Source: Nitrogeniibacter sp041600915
GTDB lineage: Bacteria > Pseudomonadota > Gammaproteobacteria > Burkholderiales > Rhodocyclaceae
Assembly: GCA_041600915.1 (NCBI GenBank)
Contig: JBFIJC010000282.1
Location: forward strand, 1-5,119
DNA length: 5,119 nucleotides
Direction of reading: 5' to 3'
The notes below the pieces were generated by a model, which had not been told where the DNA came from, did no database searches, and saw only the letters and a list, made by a program, of their open reading frames with translations. Made by a program: the position numbers and the translations under genes. Below, one piece after another: positions 1 through 4,688 of the stretch (position 1 is the first letter of the stretch; each line of letters begins with the position of its first letter).

Positions 1-44
1 CCGCCCATGAAGGTGCCGCAAATGCCGAGAATATGAATATGCAT
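1..44 (-). CDS. mpl: Mpl, UDP-N-acetylmuramate:L-alanyl-gamma-D-glutamyl-meso-diaminopimelate ligase, N-terminal fragment
   Basis: Read on the minus strand from the ATG at 44-42, the sequence encodes MHIHILGICGTFMG and continues past the left edge. This matches the start of E. coli Mpl (MRIHILGICGTFMGG) almost exactly; the GxCGTFMGG stretch is the glycine-rich first strand-turn of the Mur-ligase N-terminal domain. Mpl is a cytoplasmic ATP-dependent ligase that joins recycled L-Ala-gamma-D-Glu-meso-DAP tripeptide to UDP-MurNAc, returning it to peptidoglycan synthesis. A GGGAG Shine-Dalgarno (plus-strand 50-54) stands 5 bases before the ATG and supports this start. Only 14 codons are visible, so nothing can be said about the catalytic domain. 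It is transcribed away from the rightward cluster. The fragment is short, but its identity to a distinctive N-terminus makes the call reasonably firm. Confidence 0.85.
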   Translation of the reverse strand, partial: MHIHILGICGTFMG

Positions 45-182
45 GAATGCTCCCGCGCCGGGCGTCCGCGAAAAGCGGTCAGTCATCCGGACGTGTAGAA
101 TGTGCTGGTCTGTTCCGTCTGGCCGCGCCGTCAGGATTCACAAGGCCAGAGATTCTAACCGATGGCGATCAGGGAGCCGCGC
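45..182. promoter_or_regulatory. Divergent intergenic region between mpl and the rightward gene cluster
   Basis: These 138 bases separate two divergent start codons, so they should hold promoters for both directions. On the plus strand, TAGAAT at 96-101 matches the sigma-70 -10 consensus at five of six positions, but no convincing -35 lies 16-18 bases upstream. On the minus strand the same hexamer occurs at 157-152, also without a good -35. A 7-base perfect inverted repeat (tctggcc 118-124, ggccaga 144-150, 19-base loop) lies in what would be the leader of the rightward gene. A minor 4-base hairpin (66-69 with 75-78) is also present. I see no tRNA, small coding gene or terminator here. That promoters lie here is likely from the arrangement; the individual elements are weak. 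Confidence 0.4.
171..176 (+). promoter_or_regulatory. Ribosome binding site that decides the start of the hypothetical gene
   Basis: The sequence agggag lies 6 bases before the ATG at 183. The in-frame ATG at 162 has only a weak purine run (cagag) before it. This site therefore favours 183 as the real start, making the protein 197 rather than 204 residues. Confidence 0.65.
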
Positions 183-776
183 ATGTCAAGCCGACACTCA
201 GGGTCACGGACCAGTCACCTGCGTCAGGAAATCTCCGCGCTCGCCGCGCGCATGATGGCCGAAGACGGCGTTCAGGACTTCGGCTTTGCCAAGCGCAAGG
301 CCGCCCGCCAGCTCGGCGCGACCGATGCCGACACCCTGCCCACCAACGCCGAAATCGAAGCCGCGCTGCGTGAGTACCAGGCCATCTACCAGGACGATGA
401 GCACGCCGAGCGCCTCTATGCCATGCGCTGCATCGCCGTCGAGGTGCTCGACATGCTGGCGCCCTTCCGCGCCTATCTCACCGGCGCGGTACTCGACGGC
501 ACGGCCGGCCGTTACGCCGAAATCGACATCGAAGCCTTCGCCGACAGCGCCAAAGACATCGAGATATTCTTCTTGAACCAGGACATCCGCTACGAGCATC
601 GCGAGCCGCGCCGCCTGACCCACGAGCCGCCCGAAGCTATTCTGGTGTTTGACTGGAATGACGCGCCGGTACGTCTGTCGATCTACGACGCCCGCGCCGA
701 ACGCCGCAGCCACACCGACCGCGCACGCGTCGATGCAGTCCGACGCCTGTTGGCCGAGTCCGTGCCCCAGCCATGA
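183..776 (+). CDS. Hypothetical protein with a degenerate nucleotidyltransferase-like (Pol-beta fold) motif
   Basis: I cannot give this 197-residue protein an established function. It is soluble-looking and charged, with no signal peptide or membrane segment. Residues about 12-95 read as mostly helical, including AKRKAARQLG (36-45) and a segment starting LPTNAEIEAAL (52-62). Residues 99-131 resemble the active-site strand-turn of Pol-beta-type nucleotidyltransferases, whose pattern is hG[G/S]-x(9-13)-Dh[D/E]h: here G101-A102, ten residues, then E113-I-D115-I, followed by an IEIFFL strand. Two consensus positions are altered (Ser to Ala, first Asp to Glu). The later strand APVRLSIY (161-168) has Arg164 where a third carboxylate might be expected, so activity is doubtful. 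The start at 183 is chosen for its Shine-Dalgarno; an in-frame ATG at 162 is the alternative. The stop overlaps the next gene's start (ATGA, 773-776), implying translational coupling. That it is a real gene is well supported; the fold is inference. Confidence 0.8.
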   Translation: MSSRHSGSRTSHLRQEISALAARMMAEDGVQDFGFAKRKAARQLGATDADTLPTNAEIEAALREYQAIYQDDEHAERLYAMRCIAVEVLDMLAPFRAYLTGAVLDGTAGRYAEIDIEAFADSAKDIEIFFLNQDIRYEHREPRRLTHEPPEAILVFDWNDAPVRLSIYDARAERRSHTDRARVDAVRRLLAESVPQP

Positions 777-1348
777 TGCGTCTGCCGCAATCGGCCCTCA
801 TTGTCCTGGTCGCCATCGCCGCCGGTGCCCTTGGCTACTGGACCAGTCGCAGCACCAGTCCGTCCATCATTCGCCCGCTGGCAAGCGCTACCGACACGTC
901 CGCCAGCGACGCCGTCTCCCCCGCAGAAGGTGCGCGGCTGCTTGCCACCAACCTGCCGGACGCCGACGGCAAGATGCACGCGCTGAACGAGCTGAAAGAC
1001 AAGGTAGTTGTCGCCAACTTCTGGGCCACCTGGTGTCCGCCCTGCCGCAAGGAAATCCCCGACTTCAGCGACGTGTCGCAGCGCTACCATGATCGCGGCG
1101 TCCGCTTCGTCGGCCTGAGCCTGGATACGCCCGAACGTGTCGCCGCGTTTCGCGACGAAATGAAGGTGCCCTACCCGCTGCTGATTGGGGACGGCTCCAC
1201 AGTCGATCTGGCCGCCAGACTGGGCAACCCGGCCGGCGCCCTGCCCTTTACCGTGATCCTCGATCGCCAAGGCCAGATCCGCCACCTGTCGGTCGGGGGC
1301 TTGAGCAAATCGGATCTGGAAGGCAAAATCTCGGCGCTGCTTCCGTGA
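773..1348 (+). CDS. TlpA/ResA-family thiol-disulfide oxidoreductase, membrane-anchored or periplasmic
   Basis: This 191-residue protein is a thioredoxin-fold redox protein, probably keeping chosen periplasmic cysteines reduced, as TlpA, ResA and CcmG do in cytochrome c or oxidase assembly. The N-terminus has a short polar start and a hydrophobic run at residues 8-22, followed by Trp-Thr-Ser-Arg. It has no clear signal-peptidase site, so an uncleaved membrane anchor is likely. A Ser/Thr/Ala-rich linker covers about 25-50. The AhpC/TSA-Redoxin type thioredoxin domain spans about 56-190, with active site WCPPC (Cys88 and Cys91, in WATWCPPCRKEIP) and the cis-proline motif ALPFT (Pro158). The length fits the family. 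The start overlaps the previous stop; ATG 776 is an equally possible in-frame start, and no strong Shine-Dalgarno is seen, consistent with coupled translation. In Pseudomonas dsbD/dipZ occupies this place before aroQ, so a redox gene here fits. The exact partner cannot be told from sequence. Confidence 0.92.
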   Translation: MMRLPQSALIVLVAIAAGALGYWTSRSTSPSIIRPLASATDTSASDAVSPAEGARLLATNLPDADGKMHALNELKDKVVVANFWATWCPPCRKEIPDFSDVSQRYHDRGVRFVGLSLDTPERVAAFRDEMKVPYPLLIGDGSTVDLAARLGNPAGALPFTVILDRQGQIRHLSVGGLSKSDLEGKISALLP

Positions 1349-1381
1349 GCAACATGCCTCAGCCGCTGGACAAAATGTTGC
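1349..1381 (+). repeat. Inverted repeat directly after the tlpA-like stop codon
   Basis: The perfect 7-base arms gcaacat (1349-1355) and atgttgc (1375-1381) enclose a 19-base loop in the 55-base gap before aroQ. The left arm begins on the base after the TGA. No T-run follows the right arm (cgaaatgcgg), so it does not look like an intrinsic terminator. It could be an RNA hairpin that stabilises or is processed, or an operator. A TGGACA hexamer (1367-1372, five of six to a -35) lies in the loop, but the matching -10 (caaact, 1391-1396) is poor, so a promoter for aroQ here is only a weak possibility. Confidence 0.4.
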
Positions 1382-1403
1382 GAAATGCGGCAAACTTGCT
1401 GAC

Positions 1404-1895
1404 ATGACGCCGAGAAATCGCAAAAAAGGGGCGCAACAGCCGCCATCTGACCAAGCGCTCGTGCTCGTACTGCACGGGCCGAATCTCAACCTTCTGGGTT
1501 CGCGCGAGCCCGATGTGTATGGTCGGACCACTCTGGCCGACATCCACACCGCCATGCTGAGCCGAGCCGGCGCGGCAAGCGTCCGCCTTGAATCATTTCA
1601 GAGCAACCACGAAGGTGAGCTGATCGACCGCGTTCAGGCAGCGGCATCCGAAGGCGTCGACTTCATCATCATCAATCCGGCCGGCTACACACACACCAGC
1701 GTCGCCCTGCGCGACGCTCTGGCGGCAGTGGCCATCCCCTACGTGGAAGTGCATTTGTCGAACATCCACAGCCGGGAAGCATTCCGCCATCACTCGTATT
1801 TTTCCGATCAAGCCGTCGGCGTGATCTGTGGGCTGGGAGCCGATGGCTACCTGGCTGCACTCGATTTCGCCCTGGCACGCCTGAAACAACATTAA
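1404..1895 (+). CDS. aroQ: Type II 3-dehydroquinate dehydratase
   Basis: AroQ is the dodecameric cytoplasmic enzyme that dehydrates 3-dehydroquinate to 3-dehydroshikimate, the third step of the shikimate pathway. All family motifs are present: HGPNLNLLGSREPDVYG (24-40) with catalytic Tyr39 and flexible-loop Arg34; QSNHEGELID (66-75); INPAGYTHTSVALRDAL (90-106), which binds substrate; and EVHLSNIHSREAFRHHS (115-131) with catalytic His117 and the SNIHxRE loop. The family is usually about 145-150 residues; this one is 163 because about 18 polar, basic residues precede the core. ATG 1404 has no recognisable Shine-Dalgarno. In-frame GTG 1461 would give a family-typical 144 residues but has none either, and the stretch between uses codons rare for this DNA (AGA, AAT, AAA, TCT). 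The start is therefore uncertain; the identity is not. It sits 37 bases before accB, a conserved order in Pseudomonas and relatives. Confidence 0.95.
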   Translation: MTPRNRKKGAQQPPSDQALVLVLHGPNLNLLGSREPDVYGRTTLADIHTAMLSRAGAASVRLESFQSNHEGELIDRVQAAASEGVDFIIINPAGYTHTSVALRDALAAVAIPYVEVHLSNIHSREAFRHHSYFSDQAVGVICGLGADGYLAALDFALARLKQH

Positions 1896-1919
1896 GACGT
1901 CGGCGATCTGCCGACATCT
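1895..1919 (+). repeat. Hairpin between aroQ and accB
   Basis: Arms gtcggc (1899-1904) and gccgac (1910-1915) close a 5-base loop. After one mismatch (1898/1916), three further pairs (1895-1897 with 1917-1919) extend the stem to nine pairs, starting at the last base of the aroQ stop. The accB Shine-Dalgarno follows four bases downstream. There is no T-run, so a classical terminator is unlikely; an attenuating, processing or mRNA-stabilising structure in the aroQ-accB transcript is more plausible. The pairing is read directly; the role is inference. Confidence 0.55.
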
Positions 1920-1921
1920 AC

Positions 1922-1927
1922 TGGAGA
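1922..1927 (+). promoter_or_regulatory. accB ribosome binding site
   Basis: The sequence tggaga has its GGAG core at 1923-1926, six bases before the accB ATG. It is the best-formed plus-strand Shine-Dalgarno of the aroQ-accB-accC-prmA run. This fits a gene whose product, the biotin carrier, is needed in quantity, and its place just below the hairpin at 1895-1919 leaves room for translational control. Confidence 0.7.
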
Positions 1928-1932
1928 ACCTC

Positions 1933-2397
1933 ATGGATCTGCGCAAGCTGAAGAAACTGATCGACCTCGTTCAGGAATCGGGTATTTCCGAACTGGAAGT
2001 CACCGAGGGCGAAGAAAAAGTGAGAATCGCCAAGCACAGCATCTCACACGCAGCACCGCAACCGGTGCAGCATATGGTGCATGCAGCCCCTGTCGCTGCA
2101 CAGGCAACCCCGGCCACCTCGTCCGCAGCCGATTCCACCGGCCCCGAAAACACCCTGCCCGCAGGCCATGTGCTGACATCACCGATGGTAGGCACCTTCT
2201 ATCGCGCCGCATCGCCGGGCAGCGACGCCTTCGCCAATGTGGGCGACACCGTTGCCGTGGGCGACGCGCTGTGCATTATCGAAGCAATGAAGCTGATGAA
2301 CGAGATCGACTCGGACGCCGCAGGCGTGATCAAGGCCATCCTGGTCGAGAACGGCCAACCGGTCGAGTTTGGCCAGCCGCTGATGATCATCGGTTAA
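1933..2397 (+). CDS. accB: Biotin carboxyl carrier protein of acetyl-CoA carboxylase
   Basis: AccB carries biotin between the biotin carboxylase and carboxyltransferase parts of acetyl-CoA carboxylase, which makes malonyl-CoA for fatty acid synthesis in the cytoplasm. The 154-residue product has the three expected parts. An N-terminal segment at about 1-36 (MDLRKLKKLIDLVQESGISE, then EVTEGEEKVRI) dimerises and contacts AccC. An Ala/Pro/Thr-rich flexible linker covers about 38-78. The biotinyl domain (79-154) has the biotinylated lysine in EAMKLMNEI at Lys120. The 'thumb' loop typical of the bacterial subunit is present (SPMVGTFYRAASPGSDAF, 83-100). Length and spacing match E. coli AccB (156 residues, Lys122). 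The start is fixed by a good Shine-Dalgarno. accC follows after 46 bases. In E. coli AccB levels feed back on accBC expression; whether this holds here cannot be seen. Confidence 0.98.
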   Translation: MDLRKLKKLIDLVQESGISELEVTEGEEKVRIAKHSISHAAPQPVQHMVHAAPVAAQATPATSSAADSTGPENTLPAGHVLTSPMVGTFYRAASPGSDAFANVGDTVAVGDALCIIEAMKLMNEIDSDAAGVIKAILVENGQPVEFGQPLMIIG

Positions 2398-2398
2398 G

Positions 2399-2433
2399 CC
2401 CGGATGACTCACACCCTCGCTCATCACAACGGG
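2399..2433 (+). repeat. Possible bulged hairpin in the accB-accC gap
   Basis: Bases 2399-2407 (cccggatga) can pair with tcatc (2421-2425) and cggg (2430-2433), leaving a 4-base bulge acaa and a 13-base loop. The right side overlaps ggga, the only candidate Shine-Dalgarno for accC (2431-2434), which would then be partly masked. The stem is built from 5- and 4-base helices, so it is weak on its own and could be chance. Confidence 0.25.
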
Positions 2434-2443
2434 ATCCGCTGGC

Positions 2444-3796
2444 ATGTTCGATAAAATCCTCATCGCCAACCGAGGCGAAATCGCCCTGCGCGTGTTGCGC
2501 GCCTGCCGCGAACTGGGCATCCGCACCGTCGCGGTGCACTCCACCGCCGACACCGAAGCCAAGTACGTCAAGCTGGCCGACGAATCGGTCTGCATCGGCC
2601 CGCCCCCGTCTGCGCAAAGCTATCTCAACGTCCCGGCCATCATCTCGGCGGCAGAAGTCACCGACGCCGAAGCCATCCACCCGGGCTACGGCTTCCTCTC
2701 CGAGAACGCTGATTTCGGCGAGCGCGTCGAGCAATCCGGCTTTGTCTTCATCGGCCCCCGGCCCGAGACCATCCGCCTGATGGGCGACAAGGTCTCCGCC
2801 AAGGACGCCATGAAGGCCGCCGGCGTGCCCTGCGTGCCAGGCTCAGACGGCGCCTTGCCGGACGACCCGAAAGAGATCGTCAAGATCGCCCGCGCGGTCG
2901 GCTATCCAGTGATCATCAAGGCAGCCGGTGGCGGCGGCGGTCGCGGCATGCGGGTGGTGCACACCGAGGCTGCCCTGATCAACGCTGTCACCACCACCAA
3001 AACCGAGGCGCAGTCGGCCTTTGGCAACCCGGTGGTGTACATGGAGAAGTATCTGGAGCGTCCGCGCCACGTGGAAATCCAGATCATGGCCGACGCCCAT
3101 GGCAACGCCGTGCACCTGGGCGAGCGCGACTGCTCCATGCAACGCCGCCACCAGAAGGTCATCGAAGAAGCGCCCGCCCCCGGCATCGACCGCAAGCTGA
3201 TCGCCAAGATCGGCGAACGCTGTGCCGAAGCCTGCCGCAAGATCGGTTACCGCGGCGCTGGCACCTTCGAGTTCCTGTATGAAGATGGCGAGTTCTATTT
3301 CATCGAGATGAACACCCGCGTTCAGGTCGAGCACCCGGTCAGCGAGCTGATCACCGGCGTCGACATCGTGCAGGCACAGATCCGCGTCGCCGCGGGTGAA
3401 AAGCTCTGGCTCAACCAGAAAGACATCCGCTTTGCCGGCCACGCCATCGAGTGCCGCATCAATGCCGAAGACCCGTTCAAGTTCACTCCGAGCCCCGGCT
3501 GCATCACCAACTGGCACATGCCGGGCGGCCCTGGCGTACGCGTCGACTCGCACGCTTACAACGGCTACACCGTCCCGCCACACTACGACTCGATGATTGG
3601 CAAGCTGATCACCTACGGCGATACGCGCGAACAAGCCATCCGCCGGATGCAGATTGCGCTCTCCGAAACCGTGATTGCCGGCATCAAGTCCAATGTGCCA
3701 CTGCACCAGGAGTTGATGCGAGACCCCCGCTTCATTGAAGGTGGCACCAGCATTCACTACCTCGAAAAGCGCCTTGCCGAGCGAGAGAAGCCCTGA
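2444..3796 (+). CDS. accC: Biotin carboxylase subunit of acetyl-CoA carboxylase
   Basis: AccC uses ATP and bicarbonate to carboxylate the biotin on AccB, the first half-reaction of acetyl-CoA carboxylase. The 450-residue length matches E. coli AccC (449), and catalytic positions fall at identical numbers: Lys116 and Lys159 (ATP), the glycine-rich lid GGGGGRGM (162-169), Glu201, Lys238, metal ligands Glu276 and Glu288, and active-site Arg292, Glu296 and Arg338. Domain order is the N-terminal Rossmann-like domain (MFDKILIANRGEIALRV), the ATP-grasp domain (about 115-330) and the biotin-carboxylase C-terminal domain (about 335-446). The start at 2444 aligns with the family's usual N-terminus; the Shine-Dalgarno gggat at 2431-2435 is modest. 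One small difference: GPPPS at 52-56 has a Pro triplet where I recall GPAPS in E. coli, and such triplets can depend on elongation factor P. prmA starts 4 bases after the stop. Confidence 0.99.
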   Translation: MFDKILIANRGEIALRVLRACRELGIRTVAVHSTADTEAKYVKLADESVCIGPPPSAQSYLNVPAIISAAEVTDAEAIHPGYGFLSENADFGERVEQSGFVFIGPRPETIRLMGDKVSAKDAMKAAGVPCVPGSDGALPDDPKEIVKIARAVGYPVIIKAAGGGGGRGMRVVHTEAALINAVTTTKTEAQSAFGNPVVYMEKYLERPRHVEIQIMADAHGNAVHLGERDCSMQRRHQKVIEEAPAPGIDRKLIAKIGERCAEACRKIGYRGAGTFEFLYEDGEFYFIEMNTRVQVEHPVSELITGVDIVQAQIRVAAGEKLWLNQKDIRFAGHAIECRINAEDPFKFTPSPGCITNWHMPGGPGVRVDSHAYNGYTVPPHYDSMIGKLITYGDTREQAIRRMQIALSETVIAGIKSNVPLHQELMRDPRFIEGGTSIHYLEKRLAEREKP

Positions 3797-3800
3797 CCGC

Positions 3801-4688
3801 ATGTGGATTAACGTAACCCTGCTCGCCGACGCCGATCGCGCGGAACAACTCTCCGATGCTTTGATGGAAGAAGGGGCACTGTCGGTCAGCATCGAAGATG
3901 CCGACGCCGGTACCGACGCCGAACGCCCGCAATTCGGCGAACCCGGCATGGCGCCAGCCAGCCTGTGGGATCACAGCCGTGTGCTGGCCTTGTTCGACAA
4001 AAACGCCGACATCACCAGGGCACTGGCGCGTGCCTCGGGCGCGGTCGGTTTCGCGCAAGTGCCGCCCTTCACACTCGAAGACGTCGCCGAACAGAACTGG
4101 GTACAGCTCACCCAGTCGCAGTTCGATCCGATTCGCATCACCGACCGGCTCTGGATCGTACCTTCCTGGCACGAAGCGCCCAACCCCGACGCCATCAACA
4201 TTGCGCTCGACCCCGGCATGGCCTTCGGCACCGGTTCGCACCCGACCACCCAGCTCTGTCTGGAATGGCTGGAGGCGGTCGTCACCCCGGGTGCCACGGT
4301 GCTCGACTATGGCTGCGGCTCAGGCATTCTGGCCATCGCCGCCTCACGCCTGGGCGCAGGCCGTGTCGCCGGTGTCGATATCGACGACAAAGCCGTGGAC
4401 GCCGCGCGCGACAACGCCGAGCGCAACCACGTCAGCATTGAGTTGCACGTGTCCGCCACGCCGCTGACCGACCGCTTCGATCTGGTGGTGGCCAACATCC
4501 TCACCAATCCGCTGTGCGTCCTCGCCCCCGCGCTGTGCGCGCATGTCGCCCCCGGTGGGCAACTGGCGCTCTCCGGCGTACTCGACACCCAGACCCAACA
4601 GGTGATCGACGCCTACGCACCGTGGATTAAACTGCAGGTCGGCAAAATCCATGACGGCTGGGCCCGACTGGAAGGCGTCAAACGGTGA
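3801..4688 (+). CDS. prmA: Ribosomal protein L11 methyltransferase
   Basis: PrmA is a cytoplasmic S-adenosylmethionine-dependent enzyme that trimethylates several amino groups of ribosomal protein L11. The 295-residue product has an N-terminal L11-recognition domain beginning MWINVTLLADADRAEQLSDAL, like E. coli PrmA (MPWIQLKL...LSDALMEAGA), then the linker with LWIVPSW (117-123). The LDPGMAFGTGSHPTT motif (136-150) follows. The methyltransferase core has the AdoMet-binding loop LDYGCGSGILAIAA (168-181), acidic Asp193/Asp195 in GVDIDDKAV, and the NILTNPL active-site loop (232-238). ATG 3801 is chosen because it matches the family start. An ATG further upstream at 3735 would put 22 residues inside the accC coding region and is unlikely. 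A weak purine stretch (agagaag, 3784-3790) precedes it. Its place directly after accC is a conserved gene order. The stop overlaps the next start by one base. Confidence 0.98.
   Translation: MWINVTLLADADRAEQLSDALMEEGALSVSIEDADAGTDAERPQFGEPGMAPASLWDHSRVLALFDKNADITRALARASGAVGFAQVPPFTLEDVAEQNWVQLTQSQFDPIRITDRLWIVPSWHEAPNPDAINIALDPGMAFGTGSHPTTQLCLEWLEAVVTPGATVLDYGCGSGILAIAASRLGAGRVAGVDIDDKAVDAARDNAERNHVSIELHVSATPLTDRFDLVVANILTNPLCVLAPALCAHVAPGGQLALSGVLDTQTQQVIDAYAPWIKLQVGKIHDGWARLEGVKR

Noticed and set aside
66..78. Small hairpin ccgc-gaaaa-gcgg upstream of mpl
   Set aside because: Only four pairs, no T-run and no neighbouring repeat; too short to call an operator or terminator.
43..255. Plus-strand open frames starting at 43 and 47 in the divergent region
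   Set aside because: They begin inside the mpl start, overlap the hypothetical gene in other frames, have no good ribosome site and encode Arg-rich low-information sequence.
683..1555. Minus-strand open frame of 290 codons opposite the tlpA-like gene and aroQ
   Set aside because: It overlaps three plus-strand genes with recognised or well-supported coding content and has no family motifs; it is an antisense shadow.
2936..2950. GGC-rich run in accC as a simple repeat
   Set aside because: It encodes the conserved glycine-rich ATP lid of biotin carboxylase and is explained by protein function.
3735..3800. Upstream ATG that would extend PrmA by 22 residues
   Set aside because: The extension lies inside the accC coding region, while ATG 3801 gives the family-typical N-terminus.
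2843..3949. Long open frame on the minus strand, 368 codons, opposite accC
   Set aside because: It lies across the accC coding strand and the start of prmA, both of which have complete catalytic motifs. Its translation shows no recognisable domain and is explained by high-GC codon bias leaving antisense frames open.
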